DNA of 63,184 nt from Poteriospumella lacustris (GCA_008000375.1 SMOI01000043.1:1-63184); one strand, 5' to 3'. Positions 53,266 to 63,184 are shown, counted from the stretch's first letter. The notes: a model not told the origin generated them from the sequence alone. A program made the numbers and translations.

Positions 53266-53530
53266 TTTCGCCGCTCCTCGCGACTTGGCGTTCGCGAAGG
53301 AAGCGGTCGAGTGGCGCCTTCAGCGTTATTCGTTTCAGTAGAGGTGACGTCACGTCAGCAGCGCGTCCGTCGAGGTCGTCGCTCGCGCGAAGGCGCCTCC
53401 GCGACAGCAACCCACTGCACAGCGCCGCGGCGAACGACAGCGCCGCCACGAGGCCGGTGACGAGCAGCCGCGTGGATGGAAGCCGCGACGCCGGCGTCGC
53501 GAGGTGGCCGCGGAGCGCCTCGCACACAGC
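53266..53530. other. GC-rich patch of different composition
   Basis: About 265 bp is much richer in GC and CG dinucleotides than any neighbour. On the minus strand it reads LLVTGLVAALSFAAALCSGLL, a possible membrane segment with arginine flanks. It follows the break in the DUF285 fragment. It may be an insertion or a piece of a captured gene; the source is unknown. Confidence 0.45.
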
Positions 53531-53571
53531 TGTGCCCACTGTTTGGCACACAGCTGTGCCCACTGTATGTA
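53519..53571. repeat. 24-bp tandem repeat
   Basis: Two units of CACACAGCTGTGCCCACTGT separated by a few bases, at the right edge of the GC-rich patch. Confidence 0.85.
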
Positions 53572-53924
53572 CCACTGTCGCACTACTCGGTGGGTCGCAA
53601 TCTCCGTGTGGGGGGTTAGGGGTTTTACACAACAGGAATGGTTACAACGCCCTTGGGGATATATGCACACCCGTTTGGTGTCCATCAACTACCACCGGGG
53701 GGTCCTCGGCACTTGTCTCCCAACAGGTCATTGGCCGTGTAGAAGGAGAGGTATGGTGACCGGTGCTTGGCCGGTGCAGAACAAAGATTCACCACCACAT
53801 AGACGGCACACCACACAACGAACCATGGCAGCTACGTCGACCACCACAATGGAAGCGCCCACCCGCGTTCGGACCTTGTTTATCGCCCACGCACGTGCAC
53901 GACAAACCGCGTGTCCGACGAAAC

Positions 53925-54435
53925 TTAATCCAGTTTGAATCTTTCAAGGAACTGCCTCGGGAAAAAATACTTTCTGGCGCCAGTAACACTCAACACCACT
54001 CCAAACATAGACAATACACCGATTGATAGTTTGGCTACCCGAGAGCCAGGATCAGTAAAAAGGATTGCCAAGCCGCAAGCTACAGCAATAATGACCCCCA
54101 AAACGAAGACGACTCTGTCAACCGGAGAGACTTTGATTTTAATGAACTTGAAACGAAACGTGAAACATCAACAGCGAAGTACACGTACCAGACCTGAGAA
54201 CACCGACCTCGCTTTGCAGGCCGCGGACCGTGACTTTCAGATCATTGTTATCCTTGACAAGATTCTGAGTAGCTATCGCGTTCTGCTTTTCCTGCGCCTT
54301 GAGAGCATCGACCTCGCTCGCGTTCTGCTTTTCCTGCGCCTTGAGAGCATCGACCTCGCTTTGCATCACCTTGAACTTGGCCATGAAATTGGGAAACTCA
54401 CGCACGATCTGGAGAATGTCTACTTGGTCTTCCAT
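53925..54435 (-). CDS. Spliced coiled-coil membrane protein
   Basis: On the minus strand, exon 1 (54435-54189) and exon 2 (54112-53925) flank a 76-bp intron (GTACGT donor). The join LRS-VVFVLG gives 144 aa. A second donor/acceptor pair one codon away would also keep frame. Residues about 1-82 form a heptad-rich helix with SEVDALKAQEKQNA present twice in tandem (42-bp duplication, 54280-54362). Exon 2 encodes two hydrophobic helices (VVFVLGVIIAVACGLAILF and LSIGVLSMFGVVLSVTGA) and a basic end, FFPRQFLERFKLD. The layout suggests a small membrane-anchored coiled-coil protein. I do not recognise the family. Confidence 0.7.
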
Positions 54436-54561
54436 AAGTGCACTTTCCAGTTTAATTAAGTAGGACTTCGTAGTATTTCGGTTGTGAACTGCTCTGTTCT
54501 TCGCCGAAAGGAAAGCAAGTCAAAGTCAACAGTCAACAGAGAAGACACAGATGAAAGTGGT

Positions 54562-54601
54562 GTGTCGTGTGTCGTGTGTCGTGTGTCGTGTGTCGTGTGT
54601 C
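54562..54601. repeat. 7-bp tandem repeat
   Basis: Five or more units of GTGTCGT lie in the divergent region 54436-54760, upstream of the pseudogene's conserved flank (TTTCCGTTTGAACTTTCC). Confidence 0.85.
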
Positions 54602-54760
54602 AGTTTTCCGTTTGAACTTTCCCATGGATTTCCTTCATTTTTTCACGCCGTTCTCCCCCCATGTTGGGTTAGGTCCACTGTTTCTGGTTGGTGTCCTTCC
54701 TTGTTGTTCACAACCATTTGGAGTTCCACCAATGTTTTTTGGTCACGGTGTCTGTTGAAA

Positions 54761-56600
54761 ATGGCATTAGCTGGAGACGAGTTTGAGTGTCCACAAGAGT
54801 TTTTGTGCCCCGTTTCTGGTGGTTTGTTGTTCGATCCAGTTGTGGCCTTCGACGGCTTTTCCTATGAAAGGCGCGACCTTGAATACTGGATTGAGAGACA
54901 GAAGCGACTCAAAGAGCCGGACAGAACCAGTTATGAGTTTCCTTCGCCGATGACGAAAGCCTGGATCCCTGTCGACCTGTATGAAAACCGCGCACTGCGT
55001 GACTTCATTGCCGTTTGGGCATTCCGCGAAAAGGCGCACCACGAGCGCGCTGAAAAGCTCAAAGACTTAGAAAACCGGGTTTTGAGTGCGGAAGAGTAAG
55101 TTTTTCGCTTTTTTTGCTTTCCCCGTGCTTCTGATAAGTCCGTTGTACCTCTGCGATGGGTGGAATAGTGTCTACCTGCATGCGGGTGCCATGTTCCGTG
55201 AGAAGACAGCAGGCGCTCCTGATTCTGCCGTTGTACCGAAACCGACATTAACGCTGCGCGATGCAACAGATGAAGACGCACCGCCCGACACTTGCGACAT
55301 CGCGGGGAAGCGCGAAGTCTTCAAACGGTTTTGTGCCCTCCTCGCAAGTTTGAAACTCGCGGGGGTGCCGTTTTGCCGCCCGAAGAACAGGGAACTGTTG
55401 AGTTCCTGCGCATATCACCGCAGATTCTGAATGACTCCGGCATCATCTTCAACACTTATCAATACACCGCAGCACCCGTCTACATCGTTGACTACATTCA
55501 GCGTCAAGACGTACTGTTCGGCCAAGGCAACGACCGCATTCCCCTGCACCGTCTATTGGGAGTTTCGTCGGCGGAAGAAGTCCCTCAAACAAGCACATTC
55601 AATCAGCTGTTCGGACGCATCGGTATTTACGTCGAAGTGCACAATCTGCGTTTTGAAACGATCTCATCAACCGACGCAGCTGTTGCCTTCACCTGCGAGA
55701 TCAAGCGTCATAAGACTTATTCCGTAGCCGCTTTAGCGACCACGCTTGCGTCAGGCACAGGTGCGAACAAGATACCCGAGACAGAGCGCGACGAAACCTC
55801 ACAACACATTGCTGAGCTGGAAATCGAAAACGATGCTGATTATGGTGGCTGGGCGTCGGTGGCTAAGGCGGATGCGATTCCTCCGTTGGTGTGGCAGTCG
55901 GGACACGGTGACGCTGACGTGCGACAGAACACACCAAATACGTTACCGAATATAGCTAACAATGCGGAGAACCATGTGTCGGTGTCTGTGGTGGGTGCGA
56001 TCGCACCATTGGTGGGTCGGTTGGATGACGGCGATGTCGCAGTGAGACGAAACGCAGCGGGTGCGTTGCAGAATATCGCTGCCAATGTCGGTAACAAGGT
56101 GTTGTTGGCTGAGGCGGGTGCGATCGGTCCGTTGGTGCGGCTGTTGGGAGATTTCGATGTCGAAGTGAGAGGCAGTGCAGCGGGTGAGTTGATAAATATC
56201 GCTGCCAATATCGATAACAAGATGTTGGTGGTTGAGGCGGGAGCGATTGCGCCGTTAATGGGGCTGCTGGGAGACAGCGATGTCTATGTTAGACGATATT
56301 CAGCGGGTGCGTTGGCAAATATCGCTAGCTATGACAAGAACCAGGTATTGGTGGCTGAGGCGGGATCAATCTCACCGTTGGTGCGGCTGTTGGGCGACGG
56401 CGATGTCGAAGTGAGACGGAATGCAGCGGGTGCGTTGTCGAATATCGCTGTCAATGCGGAAAACAAGGTGTTGGTGGCAGAGGCGAGTGCGATCGTTTCG
56501 TTGGTGGGGCTATAGAAGTGTGAAGATGCAGAGACTCGACGTTGAGTGCAGTCATTATAGGACGTTAGTTGCTGTTTATTCGGGAGGTACGCACAAAAGA
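54761..56600 (+). pseudogene. U-box / armadillo-repeat gene, third copy, frameshifted
   Basis: Exon 1 (54761-55095) encodes an intact U-box (FLCPVSGGLLFDPV) and the intron (55096-55168) is normal. In exon 2 a 13-base deletion between CTCCTC and GCAAGTTTG at about 55343 shifts the frame, which stops at 55430. The old frame resumes as an open frame to 56515 with about six ARM repeats, the first degenerate (PPLVWQSGHGDADV), and a premature stop at IVSLVGL. Remnants of the terminal repeat (GAAGATGCAGAGACTCGACG) continue to about 56600 with further frame loss. A truncated U-box protein of about 200 residues could still be expressed. Confidence 0.85.
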
Positions 56601-57653
56601 AAACTTATTTGAATTTGAAGCAAGTCGATTTATAAGGCTGTTGTATCGTAGAATTGGCTGGCAGTCGTGAGTTGTTTCCAATCGATGCAGTGGACAACGC
56701 CGGTGGTGGTCGGTGAGAGCACCGGTCATTGCAGCTACAGATGCGTCATCGGAGACCCGCATCGACGATGTAGGTGCCGTATTATCACTATGCATTGCTG
56801 GGCATGAAACGATCATCTCGGTGACCAACTCCTATGGATATCTACAGTAGTTACCAACATCACATTCAACAGGGAAGAACAAGTGCTTCGACGACGATGG
56901 TGTCGAGAAGACCGTGAAGGTTGACGCCGCGTGCACAGATGATGCCGCTGTGCAGTAGACCTATAGTTATGACAGCCACTGCAACATGAGCATTGTGCAG
57001 CTGTCAACAGTACATTTGGAGGGAGAGAACGAACAAAATGTGGGGTGTTTGATGCGACCATTCCATGTCCTTTGTTCCACAGTCACAACAACTCACCCAG
57101 ATGGCAGCCGTAGGCACCTGATACTTACGGGTTTTACGCTGCAGCATACGGAATCATGGGTACCAATCGAATGTAATTTAGGTGCGAACTCCATTCATCG
57201 ATGACACGTTCCACGCAGCCAGGCAACGACACGCAAAGCTACACGTGAGTCAGTGGTGACGCCATCTGAACATGGAAAACATACGACGATGTCTGGCGGT
57301 ACCAATGGAGAAGAAGGAGGAGGAGTGAAGGAACAAACTCTAGTCGGTCACTTGATCGTTCCACATGCTTACACATGCATTGACAACTGAGATCATTTCG
57401 TATACGTACAGTCTGTAATTACAGGGGCTACTATACAGGACAAGGGTTCCCCGCCCTGTTCGGTGAGACAGCGAAACGGGTTGACCGTTCCGGTGAGGAT
57501 GTGCGGATGCGTCCCTCGCACAGGGACTGCTTATGTACCTGTACAGCACAGGACCATAGACTATGTAATGCGCCTATCTCAGACGGCCATGACTCAGATA
57601 GTGTTGGCAATCAAGTGACCTCCTCTGCTAATTCCTTTGACGACTGAACCTCG
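56601..57653. other. Intergenic region
   Basis: No gene is seen. From about 57490 the sequence duplicates the spacer at 41740-41909 (GAGGATGTGCGGATGCG). Confidence 0.45.
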
Positions 57654-58535
57654 TCACGTGGACCGAAACATGTCCCACGTGTCCAATGGTTGGCTAAACG
57701 ACGAGGCTCCGTGAAACATGTAAGTCATATTGGTGACCTGCCGGACATCCCACGTGTCCAACGGCTGGTTAAACGACCTCGCGCCAAAGAACATTCCCGC
57801 CATATTAGTCACCTGACTCGTATCCCACGTGTCTAACGGCTGGTTGAACGACTCCGCCCCATCAAACATAGCCGACATCTTTGTAACACGACTGACGTCC
57901 CACGTGGACAACGGCTGATTGAAAGAGGAGGCGCGGGTGAACAGTTGGACCATAGTCGTGACCTGGCTCACATTCCACGTGGCCAGTGGCTGGTTAAACG
58001 AGGCGGCGCGAGAGAACATATTCTCCATATCGGTGACACGACTGACATCCCATGCGGCTAACGGCTGGTTAAACGACGCGGCACCGCGAAACATGCTGTG
58101 CATGGTCGTCACCCGACTCACATTCCACGTGTCCAACGGCTGGTTGAAGACGCCCGCATCTAGAAACACTCCCCTCATCGAGGCGACGTTTCCCACGTCC
58201 CAACGGTCGATGCGATCATTGAACGTGGTTTTGCTGAAGAGCCGAGACATATCCGTCACCTGGCTCACGTCCCAATCGTTGATGTCCCCGTACCGTTGCA
58301 AGGCCACCGCTCGTTGACCGCACCACAGCCTCACCGCCTCTCGTAGTGTCTCGTTGTCGAATTTCACAAAGGCATAGTCGTGGATCATCTGTCGCACGCC
58401 AAACGGCAAGATACGGCCTCCGCATTTCTCGCTTACCGCGCGATACAGACACAGGTCCACTACCATTGTGAGTGGACGGTGAGTACGACCTGTTTCATCG
58501 GCTCGTGCTGACGGGGTCGTCATGGTGGAGGACAT
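57654..58535 (-). CDS. DUF285-type repeat protein, MSSTMTTPSARADE type
   Basis: A 293-aa protein with core AVSEKCGGRILPFGVRQMIHDYAFV and eight units, ending FSQPLDTWDMFRST without a cap. It is the intact counterpart of the decapitated copy at 41910-42462. The start at 58535 is the family ATG; 12 extra upstream codons are open but not conserved. First-unit residues DVGNVASMRGVFLDAGVF are distinctive and shared with the broken copy. Confidence 0.85.
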   Translation of the reverse strand: MSSTMTTPSARADETGRTHRPLTMVVDLCLYRAVSEKCGGRILPFGVRQMIHDYAFVKFDNETLREAVRLWCGQRAVALQRYGDINDWDVSQVTDMSRLFSKTTFNDRIDRWDVGNVASMRGVFLDAGVFNQPLDTWNVSRVTTMHSMFRGAASFNQPLAAWDVSRVTDMENMFSRAASFNQPLATWNVSQVTTMVQLFTRASSFNQPLSTWDVSRVTKMSAMFDGAESFNQPLDTWDTSQVTNMAGMFFGARSFNQPLDTWDVRQVTNMTYMFHGASSFSQPLDTWDMFRST

Positions 58536-59051
58536 GGGGTCGTCTAGAAACAGATGATTTTGGTAAACCACTCACATGCATATCCACGCTATAGATTTGT
58601 TTAGTTTGGTTGGCATGGAAACACCAGTTGAACTACCATGGACTATTTGTTTGCTTCATCAATCATCACTCACTTGAAATGAAATCCAAAATATGAAATC
58701 CGGGAATCCAGAATCCCATAACCCACAATTAACCGGATAACCATTTTAATTACTTTTCCCAAAAGGTACTGATGAACCCAGGTTTACCTACCTGCCATTG
58801 TACCAAAGGAACCCGCAGTTATCCTGGTATATAGTGCTGGACTCCGTCAATGACGTACATATATCGTTGGGAGAGACGGCGGCCAGCGGCAGCGCAGGTG
58901 GACGACGGAGACCAGAGAGAGGATAAAAAGATTGAGATGGGAGGATAAAAAGATTACAACTACTGCATCGAATACACAGGCTTAAATATCCACGTTGTTC
59001 ACAATAATTTAAGAAGGCCCAATCAGTCTGTCAACAATATTCCTGTTGAAA
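58536..59051. other. Divergent intergenic region
   Basis: AT-richer than average, with a GGGAGGATAAAAAGATT-type repeat pair at about 58917-58955. It separates the DUF285 gene from the NYN gene. The bases before the NYN start read CCTGTTGAAAATGG, like the U-box/ARM start context. Confidence 0.4.
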
Positions 59052-60878
59052 ATGGCTCGGAAAAGAAACCAGACGAAGGGGAAGCCTGAAACAGCGTCGA
59101 AGACTACGACACGCGATCATTACGGAGCACCAGCGTAAGTCTTTCCGAACCTTCCCTCACACATAGCAACGTGTGTGCGTATGTACAGTAACATTGCTCT
59201 TGTCATTTGGACGCAGCGCGAATCTGGACCCCGATTTGACGAACTGCTCTCCTGCTGCCGCTCCGGAAGCTGCTCCACCAGCAACCACGGCCTCTACGGT
59301 CCTTAGAGCGTCTTTGCTGGTGCCCCCAACGATCAGTGACGTCACCATTCTCCCTGCGGTACGTGGTGTCGCTGTGCCCATGACCCAGCCGCGTGTTCGT
59401 GCCTCTCAACCGCACCGATTCCCATGTGTTGATGTCCTCAGGCTTTGAGAGCCGCGGCGGCCGCTGCTGCGGAAGCTCGTGCTGCCGCTGCCTCGGCTGC
59501 GGCTACAGCTACAGCTACGGCTGCGGCTGCGGCTACGGCTGCGGCTGTAACACCTGCGAAGGACGCTGCTACACCAGCAACAGCATCCGCATCAGCACCA
59601 GCGACAGCACAAGACCAGGCGGAAGCGGAAGCGGAAGCGGAGGCGTCGGCGTCGGCGTCGGCGTCAGCGTCGAAGACGACAACGCCGCACGGGCCCCGAG
59701 CACCGTCGCCTGTGACGGTGACCCACCACGAGCGACTAAGCGATCGCGCGGACACAGCCAGCGGTACGATCGCGTGTCCGCCTGCGCAGCTGAGCTACGT
59801 GGAAGCCAACCGCAGCTGTCTCCAACGCGAACTCGGCGTGGGGATTCGAGTGTCCGAGGCGGCAGCCCAAGCGGAAATCACCATCAGCGCGCCCTCGGCC
59901 TATGCGCTCGCGGTCGCGCGGGTTGAGCTCGAGGCCTTGCTGCACGACTCCGACGAGTCACCGCATCCCCTGCGCGTGAAGATCGAGGCGCTGAAGCGAG
60001 AGAAAGTCCACGTCTTCGTCGACAACTCGAACGTCTATCTCGGTGCTCAGACGACCAGCCGCGGGACCGGGACGGCGGCAGTCGACGGCGGCGGTGGTGG
60101 TGGCCCGCTGTCCGCCACCAACAACAACAATCCGCGCGATCTCAGTGTCCGCCTCAAGGTCGGGGCCCTCTCGCGCGCGGTGATTAACAGCCGCTGTTGC
60201 CAAACGCGCATCGTCTTTGGCGCGAAGCCGTCTGCGAGCAGTTTCGTGTGGAAGAAGTGGCAGGAGGCGGGCTTCACGGTGCAGGCCGTCGATGCCGGTG
60301 GTCTCCTCTTCTCCATGATCGACGCAACCATCGCCCAGTATGCCGAGCAGGCCCATACGCTCGTCCTCGTCACGGGGGATGGGAATGCCTATGACGGACA
60401 CCGCGCATCGTTTTTAAAGTCGGCAGGGAAGGCGCTCCGACGCGGGTGGAAAGTAGAGGTGTGGGCGTGGCGAGGCTGCACCAGCGACAAGTATCGCGCG
60501 ATGGAGCAGGTGCATGCCGCCGACTGCGGGCGCTTTAGTCTGCACTATCTGGACACGTTCCGAGCGTACATCACCTTCCAACAATCGCTGGGTGGGGTGG
60601 CTGTTGTTGTGGACGAGGGCACCTCAGCGACACCGGACGACGATGACGAGAGCTGTCCGAGGAGTAAACCTTCTGCGGAGCCCCGTGGCAGCCCTTCACC
60701 TCCCGTGGCAGCCCGACCTACCGATGGGCAGCGGGTTCCACCAGTGGCCGTTGCCGTGGCCGTGGCCGCACCGACGGTGGACGGCGATGCCGAAGACGAA
60801 GACGAAAACGGACACCGACGTCGAAGGCGATCCGACCGTGGCCGCTGTCGCACTAGGTGGTCCCAAGCTCAGCGATAG
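59052..60878 (+). CDS. NYN-domain ribonuclease-like protein with KH-like segment
   Basis: Three exons (59052-59134, 59217-59358, 59442-60878), with 82- and 83-bp introns (GTAAGT and GTACGT donors, CGCAG and CTCAG acceptors), join in frame to 553 aa. Residues 1-75 are basic then Ala/Pro-rich. About 76-155 is Ala/Glu/Ser low complexity. About 191-242 resembles a type I KH fold (GVGIRVSEAAAQAEITISAP...AVARVELEALL). About 264-454 is an NYN (PIN-like) domain: VHVFVDNSNVYLG, GLLFSMIDATIAQYA and LVLVTGDGNAYDG supply the expected acidic metal-binding residues. The tail is acidic then Arg-rich. NYN domains cleave RNA; a KH plus NYN layout recalls animal N4BP1/KHNYN, though homology beyond domain level is unproven. 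Confidence 0.75.
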
Positions 60879-61619
60879 TGACCTCGTCGGCGATCCGCTA
60901 CCACCTACCCCGACCAGTAGATCGCATGCAACAGTGGCTTGAGCCTCTCTCGTTAAGAACCTGCACACACTTGTGCCTCCTGTGTCTCTTCCCCCAACCC
61001 CCACCCCCACCCGTGCTATAGCTTTACGTTCTAGTACAGCTCTCCCCCGCGCCACGCGATGGTGCCATTGGCCTTCTCCAGTAAATAACGAGGTTTACTC
61101 CTCGTGTTCTCCTTTTCGTCTGTCCCCGACCGTGACACAGATGACGCCAACACCAACGGCTCGGAGCAATCGTCTCATCAGATCATTGCTACCAATAGGG
61201 GTACAGAATACTCACAGGCAGGTTAGTAAGTATCGCTAGCTACGAGCTAAGGTACAGTCCCTGGAGGTGCGAAGAAGGGAGAGGGGAGAGAGGGGAGAGA
61301 GGGGAGAGAGAGACGGTGATGGTGAAACGCCCGCCGGTACACGGCAAGGTTGATTATAAATGTACATGTGTACCTCTTTCCCTCCACGAGGTGTACCAGT
61401 ACACATGTTGATCATACTTCCTGTTGAGCGTGCAACAGTCGCGTGTCATTCAACTGATCTCATCTGTACTACTGCTCTCTCTCTCTTTACGTCATCATCA
61501 TCAAGAAATATCTTCTTCCGCCGCTGCTGCTGCGGTGAAGAGTTCGTCTCTTCTCTGTCTGTCGAAGAAGCCACATTCTATTGAACGCTCAACCCTAACC
61601 ACGCTCCACCACCAACATC
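60879..61619. other. Intergenic region and 5' flank of DUF285 gene
   Basis: A GAGAGGGGA tandem tract lies at about 61278-61312. Bases 61492-61619 match the 5' flank at 43438-43549 (CATCATCAAGAAATATCTT, GTCGAAGAAGCCACATTCTA). No gene is seen. Confidence 0.5.
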
Positions 61620-62531
61620 ATGGCGACCTCTCAAGCACCATGCGATGAAGCCAGTCGTACTCGCCGTCCGATCAAAATGGAATTGGACTTGTGTCTCTAT
61701 CGCGTGGTGAGCGAGCAATGCGGAGGCCGTATCTTGCCGTTTGGCGTACGGCAACTGATCAAAGACTATGCCTGGGTATCGTTCGACAATAAGATGCTAC
61801 GACCGGCGGTGAAGTTGTGGTGCCGCAAACGAGCAGAGGCAATAGAACGGTATGGGGACATCAACGATTGGGACGTGAGTAGAGTCACCAATATGGACGA
61901 TCTCTTCCGCGATTCCAAGTTCAAAGATCGTATCGACCGTTGGGAAGTGGGGAACGTGACATCCATGGAGCGCATGTTCTATTTTGCGAAGGTCTTCAAC
62001 CAGCCGTTGGACACGTGGGACGTCAGTCAAGTGACTACGATGCAGCACATGTTTTACGGTGCCAAATCGTTTGACCAGTCGTTGTCGGCCTGGGACGTCA
62101 GTCGTGTCACCAATATGAAGTTTATGTTCGCGGATACAGCCGTATTCAATCACCCATTGGCCACGTGGGATGTGAGTCAGGTCACCAATATGTCCTACAT
62201 GTTCTATCTCGCCAAGAGTTTCAATCAGCCCTTGTCCTCGTGGGACGTCAGCAACGTAACGACAATGACGGAAATGTTTCATGAAGCCCTGGTGTTCAAT
62301 CAACCACTGAACTCATGGAATGTGAGTCAGGTTGTTGACATGAGGAATATGTTTTTCTGTGCCTCGTCGTTCAACCAGCCGTTAGATGCGTGGGATGTGA
62401 GCCAGGTCACCATTATGGCTTTCATGTTTTACCATGCCTCATCGTTCAACCAGCCATTGGACATGTGGGATACACGTAACGTAGTCAACAAGACGGGTAT
62501 GTTGGAAGGAGCGGCGTCCTATCACCCGTGA
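61620..62531 (+). CDS. DUF285-type repeat protein, subfamily B
   Basis: A 303-aa protein (MATSQAPCDEASR) with core RVVSEQCGGRILPFGVRQLIKDYAWV. The first unit is FKDRIDRWEVGN and seven more follow, including FDQSLSAW and FNHPLATW. It ends MLEGAASYHP. It shares leader type and 5' flank with the gene at 43550 but not its A-type cap, so the two differ mainly in their 3' halves. Confidence 0.85.
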   Translation: MATSQAPCDEASRTRRPIKMELDLCLYRVVSEQCGGRILPFGVRQLIKDYAWVSFDNKMLRPAVKLWCRKRAEAIERYGDINDWDVSRVTNMDDLFRDSKFKDRIDRWEVGNVTSMERMFYFAKVFNQPLDTWDVSQVTTMQHMFYGAKSFDQSLSAWDVSRVTNMKFMFADTAVFNHPLATWDVSQVTNMSYMFYLAKSFNQPLSSWDVSNVTTMTEMFHEALVFNQPLNSWNVSQVVDMRNMFFCASSFNQPLDAWDVSQVTIMAFMFYHASSFNQPLDMWDTRNVVNKTGMLEGAASYHP

Positions 62532-62898
62532 GCTCCAGTAACGCTCTCACAGGGGTAGTTGTGACGTTGATTACATCGTGAGGGTTGGTGTGGGTGTGTG
62601 AGAGAGGAGTCACTGAGTCGGGCACTGGATATCGTTGGCCACAATGCTTGGTCAGCAAGCGTGGACCTTTATGCATGGACCACGACGTACGTCACGACGT
62701 GCGGCTCTTGTACCACGTGCGGTAGCCGTAGAGCTACAGTCATCCTAATGTTTCATTAGCTATAGATACTTGTAATTCAACCCATCTCTCTCATTAGACC
62801 ACGAGAGTGCACCTAAGATGGATGAACCCACACAACCCACAGAGTCGGTTCATGACCACGGTATGGTTGCGTGCTCCTCTACGGTGAGACTATACAAC

Positions 62899-63184
62899 TG
62901 TACACCTGGGATGTCGAGCGGTACGCTATCGCTGCCTTTGTACCCTGTGTCTTCTGTACACACCACCCACCTACCCAGCCCCCAGACCCCAGACAGGTGT
63001 ACACCTGCGGTGTCGAGTGGTTCGCTATGGCTGCCGTTGTGCCCCATGTCTTCTGTGCACACCACAGCCCCCAGACAGGTGTACACCTGTGATGTCGAAT
63101 GGTCCGCTATCGCTGCCGTTGTACCCTGTGTCTTCTGTACACACCACCCACCCAGCCCCTACACAGGTGTACACCTGGGATGTC
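62899..63184. repeat. Minisatellite, units of about 81-100 bp
   Basis: TGTACACCTG starts units at 62899, 62999, 63080 and 63168 (spacing 100, 81, 88). Units contain GTGTCTTCTGTACACACCAC and a CCCAGACAGG end, and run off the window. Bases 62532-62898 show no gene. Confidence 0.85.

Noticed and set aside
52887-53759. 290-codon frame as a real fusion protein
   Set aside because: It joins a DUF285 N-domain fragment to GC-rich unrelated DNA without a family leader or repeats; the frame is open by composition.
131-62300. Many long open frames on the strand opposite the DUF285 genes with HVPRVQRLVE-like repeats
   Set aside because: They are antisense shadows of the 75-base coding repeat; composition follows from the sense codons and they lack consistent starts or ends.
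1961-62531. Bacterial or mycoplasma origin of the DUF285 genes or of the whole window
   Set aside because: Spliced genes with matching intron phases lie within the array, there are no ribosome-binding sites or operons, and there are no signal peptides. Old horizontal transfer of the repeat type cannot be excluded.
1961-62531. Giant-virus-like or viral integration
   Set aside because: No viral hallmark genes (capsid, packaging ATPase, polymerase) were seen; repeat families alone are not evidence.

Overview
This is a eukaryotic window, probably from a protist or microalga; the lineage cannot be fixed from sequence alone. Three genes carry short spliceosomal introns (72-112 bp, GTAAGT or GTACGT donors, AG acceptors) whose phases join the reading frames exactly. 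Base composition is mixed and microsatellites are common. There is no operon structure.

The window is dominated by one tandemly expanded, intronless gene family. I count 21 apparently intact members and at least eight broken or relic copies on both strands. Each member has an N-terminal domain of about 75 residues (core GGRILPFGVRQLIKDYA, then YGDINDWDVSQVT). It is followed usually by eight units of 25 residues with the pattern FNQPLxxWxVxxVxxMxxMFxxAxx, the DUF285/BspA-like leucine-rich repeat class. No member shows a signal peptide, so these look like intracellular repeat proteins rather than the secreted bacterial type. Subfamilies: A (PEARADDTGR start, FQQSLPEALQ end) at 0.1-6.9 kb and 18-21 kb; C (394-410 aa) at 7.8-13.3 kb; B (PQARTDE start, SYQPT end) at 21-36 kb and 43-49 kb.

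Layout. 0-7 kb: subfamily A genes with duplicated divergent promoters and a 200-300 bp intergenic repeat. 7.5-13.7 kb: a large inverted repeat, one subfamily C gene per arm and a third in the spacer. 15.4-16.6 kb: a spliced four-helix membrane protein. 18-31 kb: A then B genes with tandem duplication and a shared 3' repeat. 31.8-32.2 kb: a MITE-like element at the 3' end of a DUF285 pseudogene. 34-41.5 kb and 45.8-52.8 kb: a segmental duplication, each copy with two DUF285 genes followed by a spliced U-box/armadillo-repeat gene (24 and 19 repeats). A third, frameshifted copy lies at 54.8-56.6 kb. 42.4-43.1 kb: half of a Tc1/IS630-type transposase fused to a decapitated DUF285 gene. 53.9-54.4 kb: a spliced coiled-coil membrane protein. 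59.0-60.9 kb: a spliced protein with a KH-like segment and an NYN ribonuclease domain. The right end is a minisatellite.

How the genes may work together is inference. The repeat proteins combine a conserved N-terminal module with a variable binding surface and sit beside ubiquitin-ligase-like U-box/ARM genes in a rapidly rearranging cluster, which resembles a diversifying recognition locus. Nothing in the sequence proves that function.
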